64,000 bases of DNA from a gamma proteobacterium symbiont of Ctena orbiculata (GTDB lineage: Bacteria > Pseudomonadota > Gammaproteobacteria > Chromatiales > Chromatiaceae), in the NCBI GenBank assembly GCA_003094535.1, contig NATV01000103.1:1-64000 (forward strand), given 5' to 3'. Below are positions 47,990-58,270 of the stretch, one piece after another; within the stretch, counting starts at the first letter, position 1, and each line of letters opens with the position of its first letter. The notes under the pieces are model-generated. The model was not told the DNA's origin and ran no database searches. It worked only from the letters and a program-made list of their open reading frames with translations. The translations under genes were made by a program, and so were the position numbers.

Positions 47990-49636
47990 TTACCCCTTCC
48001 GGTGGCGATGAAAATAGGTAATCAGGCCGCTGGTGGAACTATCGTGATTGGTGGTCTGCCGCTCCTCCTTCAACTCGGGGAGGATCACACTAGCCAGCTG
48101 TTTACCCAGTTCCACACCCCACTGGTCAAAGGAGTTGACCCGCCAGATGACGCCCTGGATGAAGATCTTATGCTCATATAAGGCGATCAGGGAGCCCAGG
48201 CGCGACGGAGTTATCTTATCCACCAACAGGGTGTTCGAGGGCCTGTTACCCGGAAAGATACGATGGTGTAGAAGATCGACGATATGATCGGGATCCATGC
48301 CCGACGCCACCATCTCCTCGCGTGCTTCGACCCGGGTCTTACCGCGCATCAATGCCTCGCTTTGCGCCAGACAGTTGGCGAACAACTTTTCGTGGTGATC
48401 CCCTGACTCGTTGTGACTGTTGACCGGAATTATGAAATCACAGGGAATGAGCTGAGTGCCCTGGTGGATGAGCTGGTAGTAGGCATGCTGCCCGTCTGTA
48501 CCCGCGGTACCCCAGATCACAGGGCCGGTGGGATAGTCCACGGGCCGGCCGAATCGGGTCACGCGCTTGCCATTGCTCTCCATATCCGCCTGCTGCAGAT
48601 AGTCGGGCAGATAGCGTAGGTACTGATCATAAGGGAGGATGGCGTGGGTGCCGGCATTGGCGAAATCCACATACCAGATACCCAGCAGCGCCATGATCAC
48701 CGGCATGTTTTCCGAGAGGTCGGCATGCAGGAAATGTTGATCCATTTCATGTGCGCCCTGCAGCAGCTCATAAAAGCTGTCCATCCCGATGGCGATCGCG
48801 ATTGGCAAACCGATTGCGGACCAGAGGGAATAGCGTCCGCCGACCCAATCCCAGAATTCGAACATATTTTCCGTATCTATACCGAATTGCGAGACCCGCT
48901 CTCCATTGGTCGAAACAGCGACAAAGTGGCGCGCCACGGCCTTTTCATCCCCCAGTTTCTGCAGCAGCCAGTTGCGCGCGGTGTACGCATTGGTCAAGGT
49001 CTCCTGGGTGGTGAAGGTCTTGGAAGCGATGATGAAGAGCGTGGTTTCAGGATCCAGTGGCCGCAGCGTCTCGAGAATATGCGTGGCATCCACATTGGAG
49101 ACGAAATGCATGCGTAAATCGGCCTTCTGGTAGGGCTTGAGCGCTTCGCAGACCATCAGCGGACCCAGGTTGGAGCCACCGATTCCGATGTTCACCACAT
49201 CGCTGATCGGCTTCCCGGTATAACCTGTCCACTCGCCACTCCGCACCGCCCCGGAAAACGCCTCCATTTGCTTCAGCACCGTGTTGATACCCGGCATTAC
49301 GTCCTCGCCGTCGTACCAGATGGGATGGTTGGAGCGATTTCTCAAAGCCACATGAAGCACAGCCCTGTTCTCGGTGATATTAAGGCGTTCACCGGAAAAC
49401 ATGCGGCGGCGCCAGCCGTCCACATCCACCGCCTGGGCCAACTCCAGAAGCAGGTTCATCGATCTCGAGGTTATCCGGTTCTTCGAATAGTCGAGCAGGA
49501 TGCCGCACTGGCGAATCGACATCTGTTCGGCTCGCTCCGGACTCTGCTGAAACAGATCACGCATCTGCAGGGGTTTGACCTCGGCCCAGTGGTTCGCGAG
49601 AGCCGTCCATTCTTCTGTCTGATCAATCTCGGTCAT
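47990..49636 (-). CDS. pgi: Glucose-6-phosphate isomerase
   Basis: Interconverts glucose 6-phosphate and fructose 6-phosphate, linking glycogen to glycolysis and the pentose route. Full length, 548 residues, with [50 protein letters not shown] and the C-terminal [12 protein letters not shown] signature. It is convergent with glgB and lies within the glycogen genes as a single-gene unit. Confidence 0.97.
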   Translation of the reverse strand: MTEIDQTEEWTALANHWAEVKPLQMRDLFQQSPERAEQMSIRQCGILLDYSKNRITSRSMNLLLELAQAVDVDGWRRRMFSGERLNITENRAVLHVALRNRSNHPIWYDGEDVMPGINTVLKQMEAFSGAVRSGEWTGYTGKPISDVVNIGIGGSNLGPLMVCEALKPYQKADLRMHFVSNVDATHILETLRPLDPETTLFIIASKTFTTQETLTNAYTARNWLLQKLGDEKAVARHFVAVSTNGERVSQFGIDTENMFEFWDWVGGRYSLWSAIGLPIAIAIGMDSFYELLQGAHEMDQHFLHADLSENMPVIMALLGIWYVDFANAGTHAILPYDQYLRYLPDYLQQADMESNGKRVTRFGRPVDYPTGPVIWGTAGTDGQHAYYQLIHQGTQLIPCDFIIPVNSHNESGDHHEKLFANCLAQSEALMRGKTRVEAREEMVASGMDPDHIVDLLHHRIFPGNRPSNTLLVDKITPSRLGSLIALYEHKIFIQGVIWRVNSFDQWGVELGKQLASVILPELKEERQTTNHDSSTSGLITYFHRHRKG

Positions 49637-49817
49637 GGTTCAAATGGGTTTGTTTGAATATTGATTCCAGTTCTTATAAAAAATAGGCTGCAGCGGGTGC
49701 AAGATACCACATAACCTATCGTACAGCTGCGTAAGTAGATGATAAAATAGCGCGAATAGTCGAATGTAGATTCAGAATCTGCGCATTCATGCTCGAAAAA
49801 TAAGGATAACAAAGTCC

Positions 49818-51278
49818 ATGAAAATCCTCTTTGCCAGCAGCGAAGCTACACCGTTGATAAAAACCGGTGGCCTGGCCGATGTTGCAGGCAGCCTGCCTGT
49901 TGCACTCGATCACATCGGCCAGGATTGTCGCTTGATTCTGCCTGGTTATCCAGACGTTCTGGAAAAAGCAGATGACTTACAGAGCCTGGCTACACTGGAA
50001 ATCCCGGGTGAAACCTCAGCGGTCCATCTGTTACAGGGTAGCAGCGGTCCGCACAAGGTACCGCTCTACGTTGTCGACGCGCCCCGCAGGTTCAATCGCC
50101 CGGGTAACCCCTATCTCTCACCCGAAGGCACCAACTGGCCCGATAATCCGGAACGCTTCAGCCTCTTCTGCCGGGCGGTGGCGGAACTGGCCATGAACCG
50201 CATCGGGATCGACTGGCGACCCGATGTAGTCCACGCAAATGACTGGCAGACCGGCCTCATCGCCCCCCTGCTCTCCGATGAAACGGATCGACCCGCAACC
50301 CTGTTCACGATCCACAATCTGGCCTATCAGGGACTCTTCGACCATGCGACATTCCTGCGCCTGGGTCTACCCGATCACCTCTGGTCCTACCACCACCTGG
50401 AGTTTCACGACCAGCTCTCATTCATCAAGGGCGGGATTGCGCTCTCGGACCGGGTGAACACGGTCAGTCCGACCTACGCCAACGAGGTGAAGACCGCAGA
50501 GTTCGGATATGGCCTCGAGGGATTGTTGAGCCATCGCAAAGACCACTTCAGCGGTGTCCTCAACGGCATCGACTACCACGAGTGGGACCCGCTCACCGAT
50601 CGTCATATCAGTGCACCCTACTCGATCGAGCGCTTCGCCGAAAAACGCAATAACAAACTGGCCTTGCAGCGGGAATATGGCCTCCCCGAGGATGAACACA
50701 TCCAGTTGTTCGGCTATATCGGACGCCTGGTCGACCAGAAGGGCGTCGACCTGATCCTGCAGGTACTTCCCGGGATCATGGATTCAGGGGCACAGATGGT
50801 GATGCTGGGATCAGGGAACAAGGATCTTGAACATGCGCTGGAGAAGATCAGCAACCGTTACCACAGCCGCGTCGGCGTCTACATCGGCTACGATGAAGGC
50901 CTGTCGCACCGCATTGAAGCGGGGTGTGACTGCTTCATCATGCCCTCCCGTTTCGAACCTTGCGGATTGAATCAGATGTACAGCCTGAGATACGGCACCA
51001 TCCCCATTGTCAGGCGAACCGGTGGCTTGGCGGATACGGTGATCGACGCAACGCCATCAACCCTCGCCCAGGGCAGCGCCACGGGATTCGTCTTCGACAA
51101 TGCGGATGGAGAGAGCCTCTGGGGAGCGGTGGAGCATGCCATCAATTTCTATCGGCGCTCCCAGACCGACTGGGAGATCCTCGCCCGTACCGGGATGCAG
51201 CAGGATTTCAGCTGGGAGGCGAGCGCCCAGCACTACCTGGAACTCTACCAGACGGCACTGGATGAACCGGGATTGTAG
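49818..51278 (+). CDS. glgA: Glycogen synthase
   Basis: Extends alpha-1,4 glucan chains from ADP-glucose (GT5). The 486-residue protein has the ADP-glucose-binding KTGGLADVAGSLP at residues 15-27, VVHANDWQTGLIAPLL, and the C-terminal MPSRFEPCGLNQMYSLRYGT with a second RRTGGLADTV. An AAGGATA lies about 12 bases before the ATG. It is a single-gene unit, divergent from pgi. Confidence 0.97.
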   Translation: MKILFASSEATPLIKTGGLADVAGSLPVALDHIGQDCRLILPGYPDVLEKADDLQSLATLEIPGETSAVHLLQGSSGPHKVPLYVVDAPRRFNRPGNPYLSPEGTNWPDNPERFSLFCRAVAELAMNRIGIDWRPDVVHANDWQTGLIAPLLSDETDRPATLFTIHNLAYQGLFDHATFLRLGLPDHLWSYHHLEFHDQLSFIKGGIALSDRVNTVSPTYANEVKTAEFGYGLEGLLSHRKDHFSGVLNGIDYHEWDPLTDRHISAPYSIERFAEKRNNKLALQREYGLPEDEHIQLFGYIGRLVDQKGVDLILQVLPGIMDSGAQMVMLGSGNKDLEHALEKISNRYHSRVGVYIGYDEGLSHRIEAGCDCFIMPSRFEPCGLNQMYSLRYGTIPIVRRTGGLADTVIDATPSTLAQGSATGFVFDNADGESLWGAVEHAINFYRRSQTDWEILARTGMQQDFSWEASAQHYLELYQTALDEPGL

Positions 51279-51326
51279 CTAGCCTGTCGAGGAGAACCCC
51301 TCAGGCAGGATCTGGAATTGATGAAA

Positions 51327-51707
51327 TCAAGCGGCCTGAATCGGGATGGCGTCGCCGGTCCCTATGACCCTGTTCTCTTCATCGAGATAGACCAGGGAGG
51401 GTTTGAAGCTCTCCATCTCACTGCTGTCCAGACCGGCATAGGCGCAGATGATGATCCGATCACCGGGATCGGCCTTGTGTGCCGCGGCACCATTGATAGA
51501 AATCACCCGGGATCCAGCCTCCGCCAATATGGCGTAGGTTGTGAAACGCTCCCCGTTGGTCACGTTATAGATCTGGATCTGTTCGTACTCATGGATTCCA
51601 GCCAAACGCATCAGCTCTGCATCAATGGCGCAGGAGCCTTCATAATCAAGCTCGGAGTGAGTCACACATGCTCGATGTAGCTTGCACTTGAGTACTGTCA
51701 GCTGCAT
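51327..51707 (-). CDS. panD: Aspartate 1-decarboxylase
   Basis: Makes beta-alanine for pantothenate. The 126-residue pro-enzyme has the self-cleavage site YEGSCAID, with Gly24-Ser25 giving the pyruvoyl group; [28 protein letters not shown] and [12 protein letters not shown] are also conserved. It lies about 130 bases after panC on the same strand. Confidence 0.97.
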   Translation of the reverse strand: MQLTVLKCKLHRACVTHSELDYEGSCAIDAELMRLAGIHEYEQIQIYNVTNGERFTTYAILAEAGSRVISINGAAAHKADPGDRIIICAYAGLDSSEMESFKPSLVYLDEENRVIGTGDAIPIQAA

Positions 51708-51820
51708 GGATATCTTGCCCTATCTTGAATGGATGACGCGGTTGAGCCTTGTCATGGAACTGACCGGTGATCGGTCAGCCAGACGATGTAACAGTCGATT
51801 ATCCGTGATCTTTGTCAGTC

Positions 51821-51842
51821 TAGCAACAAAAAAATGTTGCTA
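51821..51842. other. Hairpin overlapping the panC stop codon
   Basis: TAGCAAC (51821-51827), an 8-base A-rich loop and GTTGCTA (51836-51842) form a perfect 7-base-pair stem that includes the panC stop. On the minus strand the T-run is in the loop, not after the stem, so it is not a standard terminator. Confidence 0.5.
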
Positions 51843-52685
51843 TGCAGCATTTAGATTATCTATCAGTCTGGTAGTTCCCATAAAGGCGGCCGCCAATATC
51901 ACCAGGTCCCGTTCGTCCGGATCCGGTGGTTGCAAATCCTCTGCCCGACGGATGGCGTAATAGTCCGGTGTGAAACCGGCGGATCGAAGCATTTCCTGGC
52001 CCTCTGCCTCCAGCAGCGCATAGTCGCGCTCACCCGACTTCAGTGCCCTGGCTGTGACCCCGAGGGTTTCATAGAGTTTTGGCGCCTGTCGCCTCTCCGC
52101 GGGGCTGAGGTAGCCGTTGCGGGAGCTTTTCGCCAGGCCGTCCGCCTCCCTGACGGTGGGTAACCCTATGATTTCAATGGGCATTGCCAAATCGTCCACC
52201 ATGCGTCGGATCACCATCAATTGCTGGTAGTCCTTCTCCCCGAACAGCGCCAGATCGGGCTGCACATAGTTGAAGAGTTTGCAAACAATTGTGGCGACGC
52301 CGACAAAATGGCCAGGTCGGCTGGCACCGCAGAGAATATCGGAGATCCCGGGCACCTCGACCCGGGTCTGGGCCTGATCCCCCTGGGGGTAGACGGTCGC
52401 CGCCGTGGGCGTGAAGAGGAGATCGGTAGCGGCAGCCTCCAGCTTGCGCTGATCCGCATCCAGGGTACGCGGATAGCTTGCAAAATCCTCTCCCTCTCCA
52501 AACTGCATCGGATTGACAAAGATGCTCACCACGCAGCGATCGCAGCGTTTCCTTGCCGCCTCCACAAGTGCCAGATGTCCCTCATGGAGATTGCCCATGG
52601 TCGGTACAAGTCCAATCTTCTCCCCAGCCCCGCGCCAGCCGTTGATGCGTTGGCGCAGCGACGCTAGATCACAAACAGTCTCCAT
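51840..52685 (-). CDS. panC: Pantothenate synthetase
   Basis: Joins pantoate and beta-alanine using ATP. The 281-residue protein has the nucleotide-binding [33 protein letters not shown], and [19 protein letters not shown] 52685 gives a normal family N-terminus; a GTG at 52697 that overlaps the panB stop as GTGA is an alternative. panB-panC are one unit. Confidence 0.96.
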   Translation of the reverse strand: METVCDLASLRQRINGWRGAGEKIGLVPTMGNLHEGHLALVEAARKRCDRCVVSIFVNPMQFGEGEDFASYPRTLDADQRKLEAAATDLLFTPTAATVYPQGDQAQTRVEVPGISDILCGASRPGHFVGVATIVCKLFNYVQPDLALFGEKDYQQLMVIRRMVDDLAMPIEIIGLPTVREADGLAKSSRNGYLSPAERRQAPKLYETLGVTARALKSGERDYALLEAEGQEMLRSAGFTPDYYAIRRAEDLQPPDPDERDLVILAAAFMGTTRLIDNLNAA

Positions 52686-52693
52686 GCCCGGTC

Positions 52694-53494
52694 TCACTTG
52701 AAACTGTGTTCAGCCGTGGGGAATTCGCCCGATCTTACCGCATCCGCATAGGCCTGCAGCGCCTCCTGGATGTTTCTGCCCGAATGCAGAAAGTTCTTCA
52801 CGAAGCGGGGTGGATTGGGATTGAGTCCGATCATGTCGTAGAGCACCAACACCTGGCCGTCACAATCGGGCCCCGCGCCGATACCGATCACGGGGATGGA
52901 CAGCTCGGCCGTGATCTGGGCAGCCAGCTGATTCGGCACGCACTCCAGCACCAGCATATCGACTCCCGCTTCCTGCAGCAGTCTGGCGTCTTCGCGTATA
53001 AGGGTGGCATCCCGCTGCTCCCGTCCCTGCACCCGATAGCCTCCAAGCTTGTGGACCGACTGCGGCAGCAGACCCAGATGGCCGCAGACGGGTATCCCCT
53101 GGGAGGCGAGCTGGCGTATCGCCTCGAGCTGGGCTGCTCCACCCTCCAGCTTGACCATGTGGGCACCGCCCTCCTTCATCAGCCTGCCCGCCGACTCCAT
53201 GGCCAGACTTGGAGAGCGATAGCTCATGAACGGCATATCCGCCACCAGCAGGGCGCACTCCCTGCCTCTGGCCACGTTGCGGGTATGGTAGATCATCTCC
53301 TCCAGGGTGACCGGCAGGGTGCTCTCCTGACCCTGAATCACCATGCCCAGTGAATCACCGACAAGAATCACCTCGATTCCCGCCGCTTCGATCATGCGGG
53401 TAAAGCTGGCATCGTAACTGGTCAAGACACAGATCTTTTCACCGGCTGACTTCATCTCCAGCAAGCTTCTGACAGTTATGTTTCTTCTGCTCAT
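52694..53494 (-). CDS. panB: 3-methyl-2-oxobutanoate hydroxymethyltransferase
   Basis: Makes ketopantoate, the first pantothenate step. The 266-residue barrel enzyme has [40 protein letters not shown], and the late [24 protein letters not shown] 53494 gives the usual length; an upstream ATG at 53527 would add 11 residues. Confidence 0.96.
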   Translation of the reverse strand: MSRRNITVRSLLEMKSAGEKICVLTSYDASFTRMIEAAGIEVILVGDSLGMVIQGQESTLPVTLEEMIYHTRNVARGRECALLVADMPFMSYRSPSLAMESAGRLMKEGGAHMVKLEGGAAQLEAIRQLASQGIPVCGHLGLLPQSVHKLGGYRVQGREQRDATLIREDARLLQEAGVDMLVLECVPNQLAAQITAELSIPVIGIGAGPDCDGQVLVLYDMIGLNPNPPRFVKNFLHSGRNIQEALQAYADAVRSGEFPTAEHSFK

Positions 53495-53755
53495 ATTGTC
53501 TCGTAAGTCAGGTTCATGACCGCTCATTTCCGCACCGCATATGTAGCACAGGATCTATTCCTATCATCTCTGTTTGTGGAACTACCAAGGCACGTGGCGA
53601 TTATTCGTCAACCAATGATCAGCATCTCATTGCCCTGATTGCGGTAGATTTGTTAAGACTCAAGTATATAGTTTGTTGCCCCGCTTCGCGATCTGTTTAC
53701 ACCAATACACAGGCTCCATACAGCGTGAGAGAGAAACCGGGAAAGCAACAGAAAT

Positions 53756-54415
53756 TCAGAGGGAAAAGCCTGTGAGATTCAAATAGCGGCGCCGTTGCGC
53801 ACCTTGATCACAGATATGCGTCAGCAGCAGTTGGAAATCCTCCTCCCGCTTAAGCGGATCGATCTCCGCCGCATTGACGATCAACAGTGGTGAGCGATCG
53901 TAATAGTGGAAGAAGTCGGCATAGGCATCGCAAAGCTGCTGTAGATATCCAGGTTCGATTTTGCGCTCCACCGGCCGCGAACGCCGCTTGATGCGTTTCA
54001 TCAAAACATCGACAGGCGCCTGGAGGTAGACCACCAGGTCGGGCAGCGGCGCCTCCAGGGTTAGATGCTCATAGACCTGCTCATAGAGCCGCATCTCGTC
54101 GGCGTCGAGATTGATCTGCGCGAAGAGACGATCCTTTTCAAGCATGAAATCGGCGATCAAGTGCTGTCTGAACATATCGCCCTGGGACAGGTCGTTCCAC
54201 TGACGGCTGCGCTGAAACAGGAAAAACAGCTGCGCCGGTAGTGCGGCTTCCCGGGGATTGGCGTAAAAACGCTGCAGAAAGGGGTTCTCTTCCGCCCCCT
54301 CCAGCAGCATCTCACTGCCGAAGTGGTCCGCCAGACGATGTACCAGGCTGGTTTTTCCAACCCCGATCGGCCCTTCCACAACGATGAAGTTCGGCTTATC
54401 GATCGACTCGCTCAA
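53756..54415 (-). CDS. Deoxynucleoside kinase family protein
   Basis: A 219-residue P-loop kinase of the deoxynucleoside kinase family, which phosphorylates deoxynucleosides in salvage. The Walker A is GPIGVGKTS at residues 15-23; FLFQRSRQWNDL and the lid RIKRRSRPVERKI are also visible. In gammaproteobacteria such kinases often follow folK. It overlaps folK by 20 bases. The substrate base cannot be told. Confidence 0.9.
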   Translation of the reverse strand: MSESIDKPNFIVVEGPIGVGKTSLVHRLADHFGSEMLLEGAEENPFLQRFYANPREAALPAQLFFLFQRSRQWNDLSQGDMFRQHLIADFMLEKDRLFAQINLDADEMRLYEQVYEHLTLEAPLPDLVVYLQAPVDVLMKRIKRRSRPVERKIEPGYLQQLCDAYADFFHYYDRSPLLIVNAAEIDPLKREEDFQLLLTHICDQGAQRRRYLNLTGFSL

Positions 54416-54899
54416 TACCCTCTCCCGACAGTTTCAGCAACAGATCCTGTAACCTGCCCATGCCGGGAATCTCCATATCGGGCGGGGCGATCTCACTCAT
54501 GGGCAGCAGCACAAATGCCCGCTTGGCCATCTCAGGGTGGGGTACGGAGAGTCGTGGCGTGTCGATCGACATGCCGCCATATAAGAGCAGATCGAGGTCG
54601 AGCGTGCGTGGCCCCCAATGCAGGCCTCCACGCTCCCTTCGGTGGGCCTGTTCAAGGGCCTGGAGTTGATCCAGCAATGCCTCGGCATCCAAGGTTGTCG
54701 CAAGGGATGCGACGGCGTTGATGAAGTACGGCTGATTCTGCGGGCCAAGGGGTCGGGTACGATAGAGGGAGGAGTGCTTGAGCAGGGTGATGGGACGCAA
54801 TGCCTTGAGCTCCTCCAGCGCACTTTCCACCTGGCGTCGGGGGTTTTCCATGTTGCTGCCCAAACCGACATAGGCAGTCAACGATCGATCCCTACTCAT
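54396..54899 (-). CDS. folK: 2-amino-4-hydroxy-6-hydroxymethyldihydropteridine diphosphokinase
   Basis: Pyrophosphorylates the pterin for folate synthesis. The 167-residue protein has AYVGLGSNMENPRRQVESAL, FINAVASL and the signature RERGGLHWGPRTLDLDLLLY followed by PHPEMAKRAFVLLPM. It overlaps the pcnB stop by 8 bases, forming pcnB-folK-kinase. Confidence 0.96.
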   Translation of the reverse strand: MSRDRSLTAYVGLGSNMENPRRQVESALEELKALRPITLLKHSSLYRTRPLGPQNQPYFINAVASLATTLDAEALLDQLQALEQAHRRERGGLHWGPRTLDLDLLLYGGMSIDTPRLSVPHPEMAKRAFVLLPMSEIAPPDMEIPGMGRLQDLLLKLSGEGIERVDR

Positions 54900-56292
54900 C
54901 GCTCGGGTTTTTGCGCTTGTTTTTATTGCTGCGCCTCTTCCGGCGACGACCTCTGCCGCGGCGTCCCTGATCGGTCATACTCTGCTTTTGCTGACTGTTG
55001 GCCTGCTGGAACTCGGTCCACCATTTCGCGAGTTCAGTTTCCACCTCCCCCGCCTCGGCACGGAGCAAGAGAAAATCATAGGCTGCGCGAAACCGGGGAT
55101 GGGTCAGCAAACGATAGGGTTTTTTACCCTGGCGCTGTTCAAAGCGTGGCTGCAGCTGCCAGATGTCACGCATCGGATAACTGAATCGTTTTGGAATCGA
55201 TATGTGTCTGGTCTGTTCGCTCAAGACATCGCCGGCCGAGGTCTGCAGCGCCTCGATGGGTTGCGCTTGCTGTTCCAACAACGCTTCATAGCCGAGCCTT
55301 ACCGGTTCCCACAACAGCACCGCAAAGAGAAACGCGGGTGTAACCGATTTATCCTGCTGCAGACGCGCATCGGTGTTGGCCAATCCCCGGTTGACGAAGG
55401 TGATGGGGAAGTCGTGGTCTTCGTGGGAGAGCGCCTCTTCGGTGGCCGGAAAGAGCTGTCCAAAGAGGCCGTAGTGTCGCAGTTTCTCAAAGGTCTCCAA
55501 GGCCGAGCCACCGAGAAAGAGTTTCAGCACCTCCTCGTAGAGTCTGGCCGAGGGTACTTCGCTGAGCAGCGGCGCCAGACGCTGCATCGGCGACTCCGTT
55601 TCCGGGTCGATGATGAATCCCAGCTTGGCGGCAAAGCGAACGGCCCGCAAGAGACGCACCGGATCCTCCCTGAAGCGGCTCTCCACATTACCCAGCAGTC
55701 GAATCACACCATTGCGCAGATCCGACATGCCATCGGCGAAATCGATTACCGTAAAATCACTGACATTGTAGTAGAGGGCATTGATGGTGAAGTCCCGTCG
55801 CTGGGCATCCTCCTCCAGCGTACCGTATACGTTGTCACGCAGGATCATGCCGTTCTCTACATGGCGCTCCCCCTCCTCCGCCGCTTGTTTGTTACTGCGA
55901 AAAGTCGCGACTTCGATGATCTCCCGGCCGAAGTAGACATGGGCGAGGCGAAAACGCCTGCCGATCAGGCGGCAGTTTCTAAACACCGACTTGACCTCTT
56001 CCGGCAGGGCGCTGGTCGCCACGTCAAAATCCTTGGGCTCGCGACCAAGCAGCAGGTCGCGCACACCCCCACCCACCAGGTAGGCTTCGTGCCCGGTGCT
56101 ATTCAGCCTGGTAAGGACTCGAATCGCGTTTCGGCTGATATTGGCACGGGAGATGGTGTGCCCGTCCCGTGCAATGACGGTAGGCGTTACAGCGTCTTGT
56201 CTTGCCGATCCGTCCGGGGGAGTGGAACTACGGATCAATCCGGAGAATTTCGTTTTCAGCCACTTGGCAGTTTGTTTCAAAGGTACGACCAC
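54892..56292 (-). CDS. pcnB: Poly(A) polymerase I
   Basis: Adds poly(A) tails to RNA and promotes its decay. The 466-residue protein has LVGGGVRDLLLGREPKDFDV, GRRFRLAHVYFG, and RRDFTINALYYN typical of the poly(A) polymerase branch; PKRFSYPMRDIWQLQPRF follows. The C-terminus is a very basic, arginine/lysine-rich tail of about 30 residues, a likely RNA-binding element. GTG 56292 was chosen because an upstream TTG at 56328 would extend into the tRNA promoter; the start is uncertain. Confidence 0.94.
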   Translation of the reverse strand: MVVPLKQTAKWLKTKFSGLIRSSTPPDGSARQDAVTPTVIARDGHTISRANISRNAIRVLTRLNSTGHEAYLVGGGVRDLLLGREPKDFDVATSALPEEVKSVFRNCRLIGRRFRLAHVYFGREIIEVATFRSNKQAAEEGERHVENGMILRDNVYGTLEEDAQRRDFTINALYYNVSDFTVIDFADGMSDLRNGVIRLLGNVESRFREDPVRLLRAVRFAAKLGFIIDPETESPMQRLAPLLSEVPSARLYEEVLKLFLGGSALETFEKLRHYGLFGQLFPATEEALSHEDHDFPITFVNRGLANTDARLQQDKSVTPAFLFAVLLWEPVRLGYEALLEQQAQPIEALQTSAGDVLSEQTRHISIPKRFSYPMRDIWQLQPRFEQRQGKKPYRLLTHPRFRAAYDFLLLRAEAGEVETELAKWWTEFQQANSQQKQSMTDQGRRGRGRRRKRRSNKNKRKNPSDE

Positions 56293-56315
56293 TGAACTAT
56301 TTTTTAACCAGGTGA

Positions 56316-56343
56316 TTGAGCCTGGCAACCAAGTCAGTATAAT
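56316..56343 (+). promoter_or_regulatory. Promoter of tRNA-Glu
   Basis: TTGAGC at 56316-56321, a 16-base spacer and a perfect TATAAT at 56338-56343, followed by a GC-rich discriminator (ACCGCC) typical of stable-RNA promoters under stringent control. It lies 20 bases before the tRNA and next to the divergent pcnB start. Confidence 0.7.
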
Positions 56344-56362
56344 ACCGCCTTTCGTGAGAAAC

Positions 56363-56437
56363 TGCTCCCTTCGTCTAGTGGTTAGGACGCTGGCCTCTCA
56401 CGCCGGTAACAGGGGTTCGAATCCCCTAGGGAGTACC
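56363..56437 (+). tRNA. tRNA-Glu (anticodon CTC)
   Basis: A 75-base tRNA with complete cloverleaf: acceptor GCTCCCT with AGGGAGT (one G-T pair), D arm GTCTAGTGGTTAGGAC, anticodon stem CTGGC/GCCGG around the loop CTCTCAC (anticodon CTC), T arm AGGGG-TTCGAAT-CCCCT and encoded CCA. The body matches tRNA-Glu of gammaproteobacteria; the CTC anticodon reads GAG. Confidence 0.97.
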
Positions 56438-56448
56438 ATAACAGGAAG

Positions 56449-56473
56449 AGGCCGCCCAGGTGCGGCCTTTTTT
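56449..56473 (+). terminator. Intrinsic terminator after tRNA-Glu
   Basis: AGGCCGC (56449-56455), 6-base loop, GCGGCCT (56462-56468), then a run of T residues to 56473. It begins 12 bases after the tRNA. Its T-run contains the stop codon of convergent galU. Confidence 0.9.
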
Positions 56474-57356
56474 ATAGCTCTTTGGATAACTCACTGAGAT
56501 ATAGACGAAAATCTTCTCCAAGCTCTTCATGTGACAAGCCATATTCAACCGTCGCCTCGAGATAACCGAGCTTGCTGCCGCAATCGTAACGCTTGCCTTT
56601 TACCCGATAGACCCTGACCTTCTCATACTTCAGCAGCTCAGCAATGGCATCGGTCAGCTGAATCTCGCCGCCGGCGCCCCGTCCTGTCTGCTTGAGCAGT
56701 TCGAAAATGCGAGGCGTCAGGATATAGCGGCCCACTACCGCGAGATTGGAGGGTGCATCCTCCGGTTTCGGCTTTTCCACGATGGAGGTTATGACCGCTG
56801 TCTCGCCATCATCCTCCTCCACTTCGACGATGCCGTATTTGCCTGTCTCCTCGTGCGGCACCTCTTCAACCAGTATTACACTGCATTGAAAGCGTTCGTA
56901 GATTCGGGCCATCTGCGTAATGGCGCCAACACCACCTTCACCACGAATCAGGTCATCGGCAAGGATCACCGCAAAGGGTTCATCCGCCACCACCGCTTCA
57001 GCACAGAGCACCGCATGTCCCAGCCCCAAGGCCTCCGCCTGCCTTAAGTAGATACAACTGACGTCAGGGGGAAGGACATTTTGCACTTTCTGCAATAGCG
57101 CGGACTTACCGGTCTCCTTGAGTTCACTCTCCAACTCGTAGGCCTTGTCGAAGTGATCGGGTATGGAGCGCTTGTTCCGGCCGGTTACAAATACCAGCGA
57201 TGTCACACCCGCCTCTTCCGCCTCCTCCGCGGCATACTGAATCAGTGGCTTGTCCACTATCGGCAGCATCTCCTTTGGATTGGCCTTGGTTGCAGGTAGA
57301 AACCGGGTCCCCATACCTGCAACGGGGAAGACTGCCTTTCTTATCTTTTTAACCAT
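56472..57356 (-). CDS. galU: UTP-glucose-1-phosphate uridylyltransferase
   Basis: Makes UDP-glucose for envelope and exopolysaccharide synthesis. The 294-residue protein has AVFPVAGMGTRFLPATKANP, KEMLPIVDKPLIQYAAEEA, and GKYGIVEVEEDDGE with EKPKPEDAPSNLAVVGRYIL. ATG 57356 has AGGAGC five bases upstream; an upstream in-frame start would add five residues. It stands alone between pyrF and the tRNA. Confidence 0.97.
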   Translation of the reverse strand: MVKKIRKAVFPVAGMGTRFLPATKANPKEMLPIVDKPLIQYAAEEAEEAGVTSLVFVTGRNKRSIPDHFDKAYELESELKETGKSALLQKVQNVLPPDVSCIYLRQAEALGLGHAVLCAEAVVADEPFAVILADDLIRGEGGVGAITQMARIYERFQCSVILVEEVPHEETGKYGIVEVEEDDGETAVITSIVEKPKPEDAPSNLAVVGRYILTPRIFELLKQTGRGAGGEIQLTDAIAELLKYEKVRVYRVKGKRYDCGSKLGYLEATVEYGLSHEELGEDFRLYLSELSKEL

Positions 57357-57509
57357 TACTGCTCCTATCAAGCCTTAATACAATGGTGCCGCTACGATGC
57401 CCGCATCATGGCGATTCAGCACCCTCGAAGTTCTATCCATCCAGCATACAGGGTTCCATGATGGAGGTCCCTATCTTTGATCAATCCGCCGCTGCGGATT
57501 TCAGCCTAT

Positions 57510-58217
57510 TTATAAATTGGCAGCGATCTCCTGATTGATCAACTGCAGTGCCTCCACGGGATCGGCTGCCCCGGTAATCGGTCTGCCCACAACCAGATAA
57601 CTCGATCCCGCTCTGATTGCCTCCGCTGGCGTCATCACCCTTCGCTGGTCATCCTGGGCTGCCTGCTTGGGGCGGACACCGGGAGTCACGAGGAGAAAGT
57701 CATCCGTCAAATCCCGGCGCAGCATCTCCGCTTCCCTCGGGGAACAGACTACACCGTCCAGACCCGCCTGTTGGGTCAATCTTGCCAGTCGAGAGACATT
57801 GTCAGCCGGATCACCGGCAAAACCGATCTCATGGATCTCCTCGCCGGAGAGGCTGGTAAGTATGGTAACGGCAACCAGCAGCGGCCGTTGCGTTCTGGCC
57901 TCCAGACGCTCCCGGGCTGTCTCCATCATTCTGCGGCCGCCGGATGCGTGCAGATTGATCATCCACACACCGAGATCGGCGGCCGCATCACAGGCCGCCG
58001 CCACGGTATTGGGAATATCGTGAAACTTAAGATCGAGAAACAGATCGAAGCCGCGGCTCCTCAGCACCTCGACAAAGGGAGGGCCGAGACGGGTGAACAT
58101 CTCCTTCCCTACCTTGAGCCGACAGAGCGAGGGATCGAGGCGCTCCACAAGGGCCAGGGCCTTCTCCTGATCAGGATAGTCAAGCGCGACAATGACCCTG
58201 GAATCACTGCTGTTCAT
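57510..58217 (-). CDS. pyrF: Orotidine 5'-phosphate decarboxylase
   Basis: Last step of UMP synthesis. The 235-residue protein has [29 protein letters not shown] and the catalytic [14 protein letters not shown] with Lys64; [19 protein letters not shown] and [12 protein letters not shown] are in the C-terminal half. It is the last gene of the lapA-lapB-pyrF group. Confidence 0.97.
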   Translation of the reverse strand: MNSSDSRVIVALDYPDQEKALALVERLDPSLCRLKVGKEMFTRLGPPFVEVLRSRGFDLFLDLKFHDIPNTVAAACDAAADLGVWMINLHASGGRRMMETARERLEARTQRPLLVAVTILTSLSGEEIHEIGFAGDPADNVSRLARLTQQAGLDGVVCSPREAEMLRRDLTDDFLLVTPGVRPKQAAQDDQRRVMTPAEAIRAGSSYLVVGRPITGAADPVEALQLINQEIAANL

Positions 58218-58270
58218 CTCTATTTCTACCTTTTGTTGTTATCTGGATTTCTATCGATTCGAGTCTAGCT

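Noticed and set aside
54988-56295. 435-codon frame opposite pcnB
   Set aside because: Antisense shadow with no protein family features.
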